From Bog-532 sp963830385 (lineage in GTDB: Bacteria; Actinomycetota; Actinomycetes; Streptosporangiales; Streptosporangiaceae), in assembly GCA_963830385.1 (NCBI GenBank), contig CAWHMD010000006.1, positions 695,180 to 759,179 on the forward strand: a DNA stretch of 64,000 nt, written 5' to 3'. A program made the translations under genes and the position numbers. Shown here piece by piece: positions 16,330 to 25,637 of this stretch (within the stretch, counting starts at the first letter, position 1; every line of letters begins with the position of its first letter). The notes beneath the pieces are model-generated. The model made no database searches, was not told the origin of the DNA, and saw only the letters and a program-made list of their open reading frames with translations.

Positions 16330-16344
16330 ACCGGGCGTGCCCGG

Positions 16345-17679
16345 TCAGGTGGCGGGCAGGGTGAGCGTGAACTCGGCGCCCTGGCCGGGCTCGCTGCGGG
16401 CGGTCAGCTCGCCGCCGTGAGCCTGGGCCAGCTCGGCGGCGATGGCCAGGCCGATACCGCTGCCCGAGATCGAGGCGGCCGACCGGCCGCGCCAGAACCG
16501 CTCGAAGACGTGCGGCAGGTCCTCGGCCGGGATGCCGACACCGGTGTCGCTGACCTCCAGCACCGCGTTCGCGCCGCGCTGGCTGGTGCGGATGGCGACG
16601 TGGCCGCCGGCCGGGGTGAACTTGAGCGCGTTGGTCAGCAGGTTGGTGATGACCTGGTGCAGCCAGCGCTCGTCGGCCCGGACCGGCGCCGGTGCCAGAT
16701 CCTGGTCCAGGGTGACGCCGGCCTCCTCGAACCGGCGGGCCAGGCTGGCGGCCGCGGCCGCCGCGATGCCGGCCAGGTCACCGGGGTGCAGGGCCAGCTG
16801 CAGGGCGGCGGCATCGGCCGCGGCCAGCGTCTGCAGGTCGCCGATCATGCGCGCCAGCCGCAGCACCTCGTCCCGTAGCGAGGTCAGCTCGGCCGGGGTC
16901 GGCTCGGCCAGGCCATCGAGCAGCGCCTCATGCCCGGCCTGGAGGATGGCGACCGGGGTGCGCAGCTCGTGGGCCACATCGGCCACCAGGTCACGGCGGA
17001 GCTGGTCCTGCCGGTCGAGGGTGGCGGCCATCTGGTCGAAGGCGATGGCCAGGTCGCGCAGCTCACCGGGCGCCCGGATGCCGCCGGCCCGGGCCGTCCG
17101 GTCGCCGCTGGCCATGGCCCGGGTCACGGCGATCAGCCGGGTGACCGGGCGGGTGATCCGCCGGGCCACGGTCAGCCCGGTGACCAGGGCCAGCAGGGCG
17201 GCCAGCCCGGCCGCGCCCGCGATCGCCCGCAGCAGCGCGTTCTCCAGCGTCCGGTCGGCCGCGCCCAGCCCGGTCCCGGTCGACCGGGCCTGCACCTCGC
17301 CGATCCGCTGGCCGCGCACGGTGATCGGCGCCTGGGACTGCGGCCCGGTAGTAGCGGAAAAGGTATCGGAGGCGATCACGATCTGCCCGGACTGGTCCCG
17401 GATGGTGACGACCGCGCCGGTCCGCGCGGCCAGGTCGAGCACCGGCGACAGGTCGGCGGCCGTCCAGCTGTCCTTGCGGTCCCAGGCGGCCCCCGCCGCG
17501 ACCGCGATCGCGCTGGTCAGATCGGTGCGCTGCCGGGTCGCGAGGTCCGCGAAGTCGGTGGCCGAGAACGCCGCGACCAGGCCCGCCAGCAGCGCCACCG
17601 CCGCCAGCGCCACCCCCAGGAAGGCCAGCGCCAGGCGCAGCCGGAGCGTGTCGGACCGGCCGCCGCCCGGTTCAGTCAT
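16345..17679 (-). CDS. Sensor histidine kinase, HAMP type
   Basis: 444 residues. Membrane helices at about 15-38 and 150-171 enclose an extracytoplasmic domain of about 110 residues. A HAMP linker follows (RRITRPVTRLIAVTRAMASGD), then HisKA with phospho-acceptor His237 in DVAHELRTPVAIL. The ATPase domain shows N box HQVITNLLTNALKF, G1 VLEVSDTGVGIPAEDLPHVFERF and G2 GSGIGLAIAAELAQAHGG. It belongs to the OmpR/BaeS-like group. Its start overlaps the end of the response regulator gene by eight bases (ATGA-type overlap), so the two are translationally coupled. Signal unknown. Confidence 0.93.
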   Translation of the reverse strand: MTEPGGGRSDTLRLRLALAFLGVALAAVALLAGLVAAFSATDFADLATRQRTDLTSAIAVAAGAAWDRKDSWTAADLSPVLDLAARTGAVVTIRDQSGQIVIASDTFSATTGPQSQAPITVRGQRIGEVQARSTGTGLGAADRTLENALLRAIAGAAGLAALLALVTGLTVARRITRPVTRLIAVTRAMASGDRTARAGGIRAPGELRDLAIAFDQMAATLDRQDQLRRDLVADVAHELRTPVAILQAGHEALLDGLAEPTPAELTSLRDEVLRLARMIGDLQTLAAADAAALQLALHPGDLAGIAAAAAASLARRFEEAGVTLDQDLAPAPVRADERWLHQVITNLLTNALKFTPAGGHVAIRTSQRGANAVLEVSDTGVGIPAEDLPHVFERFWRGRSAASISGSGIGLAIAAELAQAHGGELTARSEPGQGAEFTLTLPAT

Positions 17680-18364
17680 CGCGGGTCAGGCCCAGGCGGT
17701 AGCCGCCGCCCAGCACGGTCTGCACGATCTGCGGCTGGGCGGGATCGCTCTCGATCTTGCGGCGCAGGTTCTTGACGTGCGAGTCGACGGTGCGCTCGTA
17801 CCCCTCGAACTCGTAACCCCGGACCCGGTTGATCAGCTCGAACCGCGAGTAGACCCGGCCCGGGACGGTGGCCAGCGCCAGCAGCACTCCCCACTCGGTC
17901 GGGGTCAGGCCGACCGTCCGGCCGTGCACCGTGACCAGCCGCTGCGGCTCGTCGATGATCAGCCCGCCGTTCCCGAAGCTGGACACGCCCTGCTCGGACC
18001 CGCTGCTGCCCCGGCGCAGGATGGCCTGGACCCGTAGCACCAGCTCGCGCGGGCTGAACGGCTTGGTCACGTAGTCGTCGGCCCCGAGTTCCAGCCCGCG
18101 GATGCGATCCTCTTCGGCGGTCTTGGCCGTCAGCATCAGGATCGGCACGGCCGAGCCCGCCCGCAACTCCCGCGCCACGGTCTCGCCCGGCACGTCGGGC
18201 AGCCCGAGATCCAGCACGACCAGGTCGGGGGCACCGTCGGCGGCCATGGTGATGGCCTCCGCCCCCGATCCGGTCGAGAGCACGGTGAACCCGGCCCGCT
18301 CCAGATAAGAGCGGACAAAATCCCGCAGCTTGCGCTCGTCCTCCACGACCAGCACCGTCGCCAT
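17672..18364 (-). CDS. OmpR-family response regulator
   Basis: 230 residues from the ATG at 18364, which has GGGAGGG four bases ahead of it; a longer form is open but lacks a ribosome site. Receiver domain: acidic pair in VVEDERK, phospho-acceptor Asp52 in LVVLDLGLPD, switch Thr in LMLTAKT and Lys101 in DDYVTKPF. C-terminal winged helix: LTPTEWGVLLALATVPGRVYSRFELINRV and then YERTVDSHVKNLRRKI. It is the first gene of the two-gene operon with the kinase. The 116-base gap to the divergent small membrane gene contains the perfect palindrome ACCACGTGGT (18409-18418). Confidence 0.93.
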   Translation of the reverse strand: MATVLVVEDERKLRDFVRSYLERAGFTVLSTGSGAEAITMAADGAPDLVVLDLGLPDVPGETVARELRAGSAVPILMLTAKTAEEDRIRGLELGADDYVTKPFSPRELVLRVQAILRRGSSGSEQGVSSFGNGGLIIDEPQRLVTVHGRTVGLTPTEWGVLLALATVPGRVYSRFELINRVRGYEFEGYERTVDSHVKNLRRKIESDPAQPQIVQTVLGGGYRLGLTRDD

Positions 18365-18408
18365 GACCCTCCCGCCATCGGTCTCCACACCGTCACCATG
18401 TCAACTTC

Positions 18409-18418
18409 ACCACGTGGT
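18409..18418. promoter_or_regulatory. Palindrome ACCACGTGGT in a divergent promoter gap
   Basis: A perfect 10-base palindrome lies 45 bases upstream of the response regulator start and 63 bases from the divergent small-protein gene. Position suits an operator; which protein binds is unknown. A single short palindrome in GC-rich DNA is weak evidence. Confidence 0.35.
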
Positions 18419-18480
18419 CACCAGCATCGGGTGCACTGATCCTGATCACATCGGCAGCTGAGACGACGGGGAAGGGCGGC

Positions 18481-18690
18481 ATGGACCTGATCACACTGGC
18501 CCCGTGGGCCCCGTGGGTCTTGTTGGGTGGCGCCCTGGCTGTGATCTTCCTCCGGCTGCGCCGGACCCGGCGGTCCGGGGCTCGCCGGGACCGGCCGGCC
18601 GGGGCACACAAGGACAGTCAGGCCGAGACGACCCGGGACCAGCAGGCCGGACCCCCGGGTGAGCCCAACCGCCGCTCGGGGGCCCGATGA
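18481..18690 (+). CDS. Small single-helix membrane protein, 69 residues
   Basis: Starts ATG with GGGGAAGGG a few bases upstream and ends in a four-base ATGA overlap with the DedA gene, which argues strongly that it is translated. One membrane helix (about 6-25, APWAPWVLLGGALAVIFL) is followed by a highly charged Arg/Gln/Asp tail of 40 residues. No family recognised. Tight coupling suggests it works with, or helps insert, the DedA protein; this is inference from layout only. Confidence 0.6.
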   Translation: MDLITLAPWAPWVLLGGALAVIFLRLRRTRRSGARRDRPAGAHKDSQAETTRDQQAGPPGEPNRRSGAR

Positions 18691-19439
18691 CGTTGAGCAG
18701 CGCGCTCACCAGCCTGCAGCCCGACTCGATTCTGTCGTACGTGATCGCGATCGTGATCCCGGCCCTGGACGCGATTTTCCCGGTGCTGCCGAGCGAGACG
18801 GCCGTCATCGCGCTGGGCGTGGCCACCGCGGGCAGCACCGACCCGCGCATCGCGCTGCTGGTCGGGTGCGCCGCGCTCGGGGCGTTCCTCGGTGACAACC
18901 TGTGCTACCTGATCGGCTGGCGGTTCGGGCCCCGGGCGGAACGGCGGTTCTTCTCCTCGGCCCGTGGTGCCCGGCAGCGGGCCTGGGCCGAGCGGTCGCT
19001 GGACCGGTATGGGACCCAGCTGATCATCGTCTGCCGGTTCATCCCCGGCGGCCGGACCGCGGTCACACTGTGTTGCGGGCTGATTGGTTACCCCCGGCGA
19101 CGGTACGTGCCCGCGACCGCGGTGGCCGCCGTGGCCTGGGCCACCTACTCGTTCTTCATCGGCCGGCTGGGCGGCAAGGCGTTCGAGGACAACATCTGGG
19201 CCGGGCTGCTGCTGTCGGTCGGCATCACGCTGGTCATCAGCGCCCTGGTAGAGGCGTTCCGCCGGATCCGGCGCAGGTCGCAGCCTCGGTCACCGGGCCG
19301 GTCGCAGGGCCGATCGCAGGGGGCGCCGGCTGAGCCCGATGTGGGCGATGAGGGCGACGAGGCCGGCCAGGACCAGGCAATGGCCGGCCACGGCTATACC
19401 GGGCCGTCACGGGTAGAGGGCCACCATGGCCGATCATGA
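18687..19439 (+). CDS. DedA-family (SNARE-associated/VTT) membrane protein
   Basis: 250 residues. The DedA/VTT core runs from about 15 to 190 with four to five membrane segments. Family landmarks are FPVLPSETAVIALG (the E.P/S-T re-entrant motif), GAFLGDNLCYLIGWRFGPRA and FIPGGRTAVTLCCGLIGYPRRRYV, the conserved F-I/V-P-G-x-R motif. DedA proteins are believed to move phospholipid or lipid carriers across the membrane and support pH and antimicrobial tolerance. The C-terminal 50 residues are a charged, Gly/Ser/Gln-rich cytoplasmic tail. It overlaps the previous small gene by 4 and the next by 14 bases, giving a three-gene operon. Confidence 0.88.
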   Translation: MTLSSALTSLQPDSILSYVIAIVIPALDAIFPVLPSETAVIALGVATAGSTDPRIALLVGCAALGAFLGDNLCYLIGWRFGPRAERRFFSSARGARQRAWAERSLDRYGTQLIIVCRFIPGGRTAVTLCCGLIGYPRRRYVPATAVAAVAWATYSFFIGRLGGKAFEDNIWAGLLLSVGITLVISALVEAFRRIRRRSQPRSPGRSQGRSQGAPAEPDVGDEGDEAGQDQAMAGHGYTGPSRVEGHHGRS

Positions 19440-19728
19440 GCAGGAACTGCTGCGCCCGGAGGACGCCACGTCCTGGGAAGAGTTCCAGGAGCGGTGGGTC
19501 ATCGAACGGGCCCGGTACTGGGTGGCCGGCCGATCCTGGCGGGACACCGCGCGCATCCTGCTCTCGGTGATCCCCGGCCTGGCCGCGGTCGTGTTCTGGG
19601 TCGCTTTCGCGGTGACGACCGGGCCGGTGCTGCCCTGGCTGCTGCTGGCGGCCGCGCTGGCCTGCTCGGCGCTGTTCGGCTGGGCCCTCGGCGGGGTGCT
19701 GCGGCGGCGCTGGCGGGCGCGCCGCTAA
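19426..19728 (+). CDS. Small two-helix membrane protein, 100 residues
   Basis: Soluble acidic/aromatic N-terminus (residues 1-42: LRPEDATSWEEFQERWVIE), then two membrane helices (about 43-66 and 70-90) and a basic end RRRWRARR. No named family. The overlap of 14 bases with the DedA gene and matching codon use support it as a real member of that operon. Function unknown; the topology predicts a hairpin with both ends inside the cell. Confidence 0.65.
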   Translation: MADHEQELLRPEDATSWEEFQERWVIERARYWVAGRSWRDTARILLSVIPGLAAVVFWVAFAVTTGPVLPWLLLAAALACSALFGWALGGVLRRRWRARR

Positions 19729-20468
19729 CGGCACAAGCTGGACCGGCTGCGCGACCAGTGGCAGGCCCGGCCGACCGCGGGGAGATCCCCCGGACCTCAG
19801 CGGAGGGCCCCAGGGTCTGGCGCAGCCAGGTCCATGCCGAGGTACCGGAAGACCGGCAACGGTCATGACCCCCGTGTCATTACTCAAATACCATCACGGA
19901 CCTGAGCGCTTTGTTATCCGTTGAGCGAGCGCCGTCCATTCCATTGCTACCGGATACCGACGCCAAAGAGCACGACCGCACAGCTGGCTTGTTCCATTTC
20001 CCCCGGAACCCACTGGCTGGTGGCCATTATGTGGCCTTCGACACCACGGCCGGCCCGGCTTCCGGTCTGGGGCCGGGGTTCCGGTCTGGGGCCGGGGTTC
20101 CGGCGCGCAGCCGGCCGGCCGGGTTGGTGACTTTTCACCGTCTGATTGATAACGTTCAGCCCTTATCGGACCATCGGTACCGACGACCTGATTACTTGTA
20201 CGTCATCAATGCCGACCGCAAATGAGAGGGCAGGAGCTTGATCCCCCGGCCGTCCCGATTTGGCTTTCTGACCGTTTTTTTCCGTCGAGTTTCGGCATTT
20301 TGCCACCCGGATCCGGGGTGCAGCCCAGCGTCAGCCTGGTCGATGTAACTACGCTCAGTGATCGGCAAGCCCCGGAAAACGAGTCTTGGTGCGGCCGGTC
20401 GGGGACGATACGGTGCGTGAAAAGAGCGCTTCGAGCGCGGGAAAGATGTACGGAAGGTGATCCACACC
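19729..20468. other. 740-base gene-free stretch with a 19-base direct repeat
   Basis: No credible gene. Base composition drops toward A/T between 19875 and 20020 and again from 20140 to 20300. A 19-base unit TTCCGGTCTGGGGCCGGGG is present twice in tandem (20060-20078 and 20079-20097) with a partial third start. The stretch probably carries the promoter of the TPR gene at 20469, whose start is preceded by GGAAGG. Confidence 0.5.
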
Positions 20469-22663
20469 ATGGCCCCCCCGGAAACCCCGGCTTCCGAGCT
20501 GGCGGATTCGCGGCGTGCCGAGGTCCGCTGGCCGCTCCGGGTCGGGGTGGCACCGGCCCAGGCCGGTGAGTTCAGTCCGCGGCCGGAGACCGCGCCGAAC
20601 CTGGCGGCGGAGCTGGCTCCGGGGGTCCCGGTCGCCCTGGTCTCGGGCCGGGCCGATGGGCCCGCGGGCCCGGACTGGGCCCGGTTGTCGGGCAAGACGC
20701 AGCTCGCGGTGGCCACCGCCGAGGCACTCTGGCACACCCGCCAGGTCGAACTGCTGGTGTGGGTCACCGCCACCAGCCGGGCGTCGGTGCTGACCACCTA
20801 CGGCGAGGCGGCCGCCGCCATCACCGGCTCGGCCCCGGTCGGCACCGCCGAGCTGGTGGCGGCCCGGTTCATGGGCTGGCTGAGCGAGACCAGCCGGCCC
20901 TGGCTGATGGTGTTCGACGACCTGTCCCGATCGGCCGACCTGCGCGGGCTGTGGCCGGCCCGGCCGGGCGGGTGCTGGTCACCACCGCCGACGCGGCGAC
21001 GGTGACCGCGGCGACGCCGCGCGGGACCCGGACCGTGCCGGTCGGGCTGTTCAGCAGCCGCGAGGCCCTGAACTACCTGATGGGCCGGCTGAGTGCCGAC
21101 CCGGACCGGCGGCTGGGAGCCATCGACCTGGTCCAGGAGCTGAGGTGCGAGCCGCTGGCGCTCGCGCAGGCCTGCTCGGTCATCACCAGCTCGGCCTGGA
21201 CCTGCCGCGACTACCAGGAAGCATTCGCACGGCGGCGGGAGCAGATGGCCGACGGGGGGGCCGCCAAGCAGCCGGCCGCCGCCGTCAGCTGGACCTTCTG
21301 CTTCGAGCAGGCGGACTGGCTGTCACCGGACGTGCCCGCCCAGGCGCTGCTGGCTCTGGTCGCGTTGCTGGACGGGCATGCGATCCCGGCGGGCGTGCTG
21401 TCCGCCCCCGCCGCCCGTGACTACCTGGCCAACTACGGTGGCGGCGCCCGCCCGGACCGGGACAGCGCCGGCCGGACCCTGCTGATGCTGGAGCGGTCCG
21501 GCCTGGTGGCCATCGACCGCACCACCACGCCCCCGCTGATCAGGATGAGCACGGTGCTGCAGGGCGCGCTGCGCGGCACCATGCCGGAGGGGATGCTGGA
21601 GCAGTCGGCCCGGTCGGCGGCGGACGCGCTGGTGGAGGCCTGGCCGGCCGAGGAGCCCGGCTGGCTGGCCGAGAGCCTGCGGGCCTGCACCTCCAGCCTG
21701 TGGCAGGCGGCTGGTGACCTGCTCTGGGCGGGCGGCTGCCACCCGGTGCTGATGCGGGCGGGCGACAGCCTGGACCGCTGCCAGCTGACCGGCCCGGCCG
21801 CCGACTACTGGCACGAGCTGGCCTCGGCCAGCGAACGGCTGCTCGGGGCCGATCACCCGGACACGCTGGCCGCGGTGCAGAAGCTGACCGCCGCCTACCT
21901 GGCGGCCGGCCGCACCACCGACGCGGTGCGGTGGGTGCAGTGGGTGCTGGACCGGCGCGCCCGCACACTGGGCCGGGACCATCGCGACGTGCTCGCCGCC
22001 CGCCGCGACCTGGGGCACGCGCTGGTCGCCGCGGGTCAGCTGCGGGACGCGATCGGCGTGCTGGAGCAGCTGGCCAACGACACCGCTCGGCTGTACGGCC
22101 CGGACAACCTGGAGACGCTGGGCGCGCGGGACGAGCTGGCCGCCGCCTATCTGGCCATCGGGCAGCCGGCCGAAGCGGCCGACCTGTACAAGGGCACGCT
22201 GGCCGGCCGCGAGCGGGTGCAGGGCGCCCGGCACGTCCAGACGCTGATCACCCGGCAGGGCCTGGCCGACGCCAGCCTGGCCGACGGCCGGATCAAGGAT
22301 GCGATCAACGCGTACAAGAAGGTGCTGTCCGGCCGGGAGAAGGAGCTCGGGCGGGACGACCTGCAGACCCTCGAGGTGCACGGCAAGCTCGGGGCCGCGT
22401 ACCACGCCCAGGGCAAGATGGCCTCGGCCGTGTTCTCCTACGAGCAGGCGCGCGACGGGTACGAGCGCGCGCTCGGCCCGGACAACCGGCGGACGCTGCT
22501 CACGTCTTACCGGCTGGCGCTGGCGTTCAGCGAAGTCGGCCGGCTGGGCGACGCACGGGCGCTGCTGTCCGATACGGCGGCCCGCTGCGACCGGGTGCTG
22601 CCGCCCGGGGACGAGCTGACGGCTCAGGTGCACGGCGCGGTGGTCGACCTCACCGAGGTCTGA
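20469..22663 (+). pseudogene. AfsR-like NB-ARC/TPR protein, broken by one frameshift
   Basis: Reads as one gene only if a single base is restored near 20966-20972 (run GGCGGG): before it the frame ends RGLWPARPGG, after it, one base back, it continues GRVLVTTADAATV, exactly the strand expected after the Walker B region (WLMVFDDLSR). Restored length about 731 residues: a nucleotide-binding domain (about 50-330) followed by five or more tetratricopeptide units (from about 430; repeats HPDTLAAVQKLTAAYL, LETLGARDELAAAYL, LQTLEVHGKLGAAYH). The P-loop is degenerate: ARLSGKTQL instead of GGVGKTQL. There is no DNA-binding domain, so it is a STAND-type signalling protein rather than a full AfsR regulator. 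Loss of one G suggests base-call error or recent inactivation. Confidence 0.75.
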
Positions 22664-22708
22664 GGTCGTGCGGCCGGAAACCGGTCCGGTCACACCGGCC
22701 GGACCGGG

Positions 22709-22846
22709 TCAGGCTTTGCCGCCGTCCTCGCCGTCCCGGGAGGATGGCTTCTGCGTGGTCAGCGACCGCGGTGGATTGGCCAGCTCGGACACCTTGCGGT
22801 CGCCGGCGCCGTAGCCGCCGCGCTCCTCGTCACTGGGGTCTGCCAT
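22709..22846 (-). CDS. Small hydrophilic protein, 45 residues
   Basis: Sequence begins MADPSDEERGGYG and is almost all polar or charged. A strong ribosome site (GGAGGGG) stands at the right distance, and the gene starts 10 bases after the stop of the DUF6338 gene on the same strand, so it is likely the second gene of that operon. Family unknown; small acidic proteins in this position are common in actinobacteria and easily missed. Confidence 0.55.
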   Translation of the reverse strand: MADPSDEERGGYGAGDRKVSELANPPRSLTTQKPSSRDGEDGGKA

Positions 22847-22856
22847 CGCCCCTCCA

Positions 22857-23507
22857 TCAAGCCGGTATGAACTCAAGGTACGCGACCTCCTCCCAGCGGA
22901 CCAGCACGCTGATGCCGCGCAGCCGCGGTGCGCCCCGCTTGTCCACGACAAACGCCCCGGTCTTGTGGTCGCATTCCGCCGTCTCGATGAGGAACAGGTC
23001 CTGCTCCTCGGGATACCCGGCCGCGTACGAGCGCAGCCCGCCCTCGTCGGACTGGGCGTAGGCGCCGACGATCCAGCCGCCGTCCTTCATCCGCAGCCGG
23101 ATCCAGCCGGTCAGCCCCTCCCGGCCGAACAGGTGATCCCACGCTCGCGGAGCGGGCGAGGGGCCGGTGACCTTCAGCGCCCACGGCCGCCGGCGCCGGG
23201 TGCCGTGGCCGACGACGTGCCCGCAGGCGGTCGGCACCACCACGTAGGCGATGACCAGCGCCCACAGCCACCACGGGAGCGCCCCGCCGCGGGCGACCCG
23301 CCCGGTCCGCACGTAGTCGCCGTAGAGCACGTAGATGACCGGGGCGCCCAGCGCCTGGAAGACGGCCGAGGTGCCGATGAACCGCAGCAGCCGGTCGGAC
23401 AGGCTCAGGCCCCAGCCGCCCGCCTGCCGCTCGAACGCCCACACGTACAGGGCACCGGGCAGCATGGCGAGCAGGAACACGCCCAGCGCCTGAAATGTGC
23501 CGACCAT
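22857..23507 (-). CDS. DUF6338-family membrane protein
   Basis: 216 residues. The opening TFQALGVFLLAMLPGALYVWAFERQAGGWG with a conserved FE/W-rich motif after the first helix and the internal SDRLLRFIGTSAVFQAL are characteristic of the actinobacterial DUF6338 group. Three membrane segments (about 5-25, 45-62, 82-105) precede a soluble C-terminal half (WIRLRMKDGGWIVGAYA, DLFLIETAECD). Function unknown. Followed ten bases later by the 45-residue protein. Divergent from the hemerythrin gene at 23645. Confidence 0.75.
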   Translation of the reverse strand: MVGTFQALGVFLLAMLPGALYVWAFERQAGGWGLSLSDRLLRFIGTSAVFQALGAPVIYVLYGDYVRTGRVARGGALPWWLWALVIAYVVVPTACGHVVGHGTRRRRPWALKVTGPSPAPRAWDHLFGREGLTGWIRLRMKDGGWIVGAYAQSDEGGLRSYAAGYPEEQDLFLIETAECDHKTGAFVVDKRGAPRLRGISVLVRWEEVAYLEFIPA

Positions 23508-23644
23508 GATGCCGTCATCTAAGCGCCCGCGCCCGGCCGCGGCCCGCCGCGCGGCGCCAATAACGCCCGGATTGTGACCCCGGCCGCCGGCCGTTTGATT
23601 CGGCGCCGGCGGAGCGGTTGTATGTTGCCGTGCTGCCCCATCGC

Positions 23645-24100
23645 ATGACGGCGCTGAGCGAGCAGCTGATCGGTGTCCACCAGGACCTGCGGGAGCGCCT
23701 CGCGGCGCTCCGCCGGCAGGCCGCGGCCGACGGCCCCGGGCTCAGCCCGGACGCCGGCGACCTGCTCGGTCACTGCCTCGGCTTCTGTGCCGCCGTCCAT
23801 ACCCACCACACCGGCGAAGACGACCAGCTGTTCCCCGCCCTGCGGGCGGCCGACCCGGAGCTGGCGCCGGTCATCGACAAGCTGGCCGAGGACCACACGC
23901 TGGTGGCGGGGATCCTCCGGCAGCTGCAGGACCTGCCGGCGTCGGCACCAGACCCGGCGACGCTCCGGCGCCAGCTCGACGGGCTGACCGCCATCCTCGA
24001 GTCGCACTTCAGCTTCGAGGAGCGCCGGATCGGAGCCGCCCTGGACAGGCTCGGCCCCGAGGCCCGGTTCCCGGAGGTCTTCGATGCCGGCGCCGGCTGA
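23645..24100 (+). CDS. Hemerythrin HHE-domain protein
   Basis: 151 residues from the ATG at 23645 (in-frame TTG and GTG codons at 23618 and 23630 are alternatives; no strong ribosome site decides). Metal-binding pattern of four-helix hemerythrin-like proteins: His in LIGVHQDLRERL, HTHHTGEDDQLFP (H-x-x-x-E/D), EDHTLVAGIL and LESHFSFEERRI (H-x-x-x-E). It would bind a di-iron centre and sense or carry O2 or NO. The stop lies 17 bases inside the HIT-family gene, so the pair is co-translated. Confidence 0.85.
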   Translation: MTALSEQLIGVHQDLRERLAALRRQAAADGPGLSPDAGDLLGHCLGFCAAVHTHHTGEDDQLFPALRAADPELAPVIDKLAEDHTLVAGILRQLQDLPASAPDPATLRRQLDGLTAILESHFSFEERRIGAALDRLGPEARFPEVFDAGAG

Positions 24101-24560
24101 CCCGGACTGCTTCGTCTGCCGCAAGCACCGGGCACGGGGATCGCTGCTGCCCGGCGGGCCGGTGGGCGAGGACGAGCTGGTCGTGGTCTCCCACCTGAGC
24201 CCGTACCTGCCCGGGCGGCCGGTGAAGCCGGTCTACCTGGGGCACCTGCTCGTGGAGCCGCGCCGCCACGCCCCGGGGCTGGCCGACCTGACCGACGCCG
24301 AGGCGGAGCGGGTGGGCTGGTGGTGCACCCGCGCCAGCCGGGCCCTGCGCGAGGCGGCCGGGGCCGAGCACGTCTACGCGGCCGTGATCGGCGACGCCGT
24401 GCCGCACCTGCACGTCCATCTGGTCCCCCGGTACCCGGGCACGCCCCGCGAGTACTGGTGGGACCGGGTGGACGAGTGGCCGGAGGCCCGGCGCGGGCTG
24501 GAGCCGGAGATCGCCGCCCTGGTCCGCGACCTCCGCGACGGTCAGCCGGGAACGACGTAG
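24084..24560 (+). CDS. HIT-family nucleotide hydrolase/transferase
   Basis: 158 residues. The catalytic histidine triad HLHVHLVPRY (H-x-H-x-H) is intact at about 112-121, with PDCFVCRKH at the N-terminus (two cysteines, possible zinc site) and YLGHLLVEPRRHAPGLADL as the central HIT strand-helix. HIT proteins hydrolyse nucleoside phosphoramidates or dinucleotides; the Cys-rich start resembles the FHIT/GalT-like branch. It overlaps the hemerythrin gene by 17 bases and ends inside the 3' end of the convergent DUF4331 gene (19 bases). Confidence 0.85.
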   Translation: MPAPADPDCFVCRKHRARGSLLPGGPVGEDELVVVSHLSPYLPGRPVKPVYLGHLLVEPRRHAPGLADLTDAEAERVGWWCTRASRALREAAGAEHVYAAVIGDAVPHLHVHLVPRYPGTPREYWWDRVDEWPEARRGLEPEIAALVRDLRDGQPGTT

Positions 24561-25564
24561 GGGAAGCTTGCGCTGCGCTGGCCCTGCGCCGTGGACGGCT
24601 TCAGCCCGGCCGGCACCGCGCTGTTGGTGACCAGGGACAGCATCGCCTCAGGGGCGTTGTCGGCCATGGTCCGGCCGTTGCGGGCGCCGAACCCGTAGAC
24701 CGCCGGGGTGCCGACCACGTAGGACAGCATATCCGGGAACAGGTCGCCGGCCACGGTCTGCCCGTAGCTCTGCGGGTCGGCTGAGGTCCCGCTGGCCGCC
24801 ACGACGGCCGCGACCTGGTCGCCGATGTACCTGGCGGCCGCGCTGACGTCTTCGGACGGGTGCCGGGTGTTGGCCGGGTTGGAGAAGTCCGTGTCGTCCG
24901 GCCAGAAGATCGGCCACATCATCGGGTGACCGGCCCGGTTGATCTGCCGCCAGCCGCCCGCGTCGGTAGCCAGCTTGGTGGCCGCCCACACGCCGGTGCG
25001 GGCCCCCGGCCGCAGCAGGGCATCGGAGTGCGGGACCTCCAGGACGATCGAGTACACGAAGCTGCCGGCGAAGCTGTTCTGGGCGTGGTCCGGCTGCCAG
25101 CCAGATAGATCCGGCGCGGTACCGCTGGCCACCGCCCCGTTGATCAGCGCCAGCAGCGACAGGTCGATGTAGAACGAGTCGGCGATACGCCCGGCCCACA
25201 GCCGGGTGCCGCCCGCGCTGGCTGCCTCGCCCGTCCGGCCGGCCAGCACCAGCCCGCCCGGGGCGGCGTCGTCGCGCGCGGCCGCCCCGGTCAGCGCGTG
25301 CAGCTCCAGGGCCTGGTGCCCGTCGGGGTCCGGCTCGGCGAAGGAGATCCGGTAGGTCAGGCCCTCAAAGTCGGCCCCGTCGAAGTGGACCTTGAACTCG
25401 TAGCGCGCCTCAGGGTGGAAGCCCGGCTTCGAATACAGCCCGTTGACGTTGGAGTTGACGTCCATCACGAGCACCGTGCTGCCCTCGCCGGGGAACACGT
25501 ACAGGTCGTCGAGGTACAGCTGGCCGGTCTTGGCCGCCAGCGGGGTGTCGAGGTGGTGGGACAC
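24542..25564 (-). CDS. DUF4331-family protein
   Basis: 340 residues with no signal peptide. The opening SHHLDTPLAAKTGQLYLDDLYVFPG is the hallmark of DUF4331 (S-H-x-x-D-P or D-T-P, then D-D-L-Y). Other blocks: FSNPANTRHPSEDVSAAARYIGDQ, FPDMLSYVVGTPAVYGFGARNGRTMADNAPEAMLSLVTNSAVP, typical of the C-terminus. The biochemical role is unknown. RBS AAGGGAGT precedes the ATG. A degenerate response-regulator fragment lies upstream. Confidence 0.8.
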   Translation of the reverse strand: MSHHLDTPLAAKTGQLYLDDLYVFPGEGSTVLVMDVNSNVNGLYSKPGFHPEARYEFKVHFDGADFEGLTYRISFAEPDPDGHQALELHALTGAAARDDAAPGGLVLAGRTGEAASAGGTRLWAGRIADSFYIDLSLLALINGAVASGTAPDLSGWQPDHAQNSFAGSFVYSIVLEVPHSDALLRPGARTGVWAATKLATDAGGWRQINRAGHPMMWPIFWPDDTDFSNPANTRHPSEDVSAAARYIGDQVAAVVAASGTSADPQSYGQTVAGDLFPDMLSYVVGTPAVYGFGARNGRTMADNAPEAMLSLVTNSAVPAGLKPSTAQGQRSASFPYVVPG

Positions 25565-25637
25565 GGCACACTCCCTTTGCTTCCGGAGGTAGTGACGTTT
25601 TCAGGGTTTTTCCGAGGACGCAATCGCCTGATCAACA

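Noticed and set aside
20060..20097. CRISPR-like direct repeats of 19 bases
   Set aside because: The two units are in tandem without spacers; there is no array and no cas gene.
23618..23644. TTG start for the hemerythrin protein
   Set aside because: No better ribosome site than for the ATG at 23645, and the added residues are not part of the fold.
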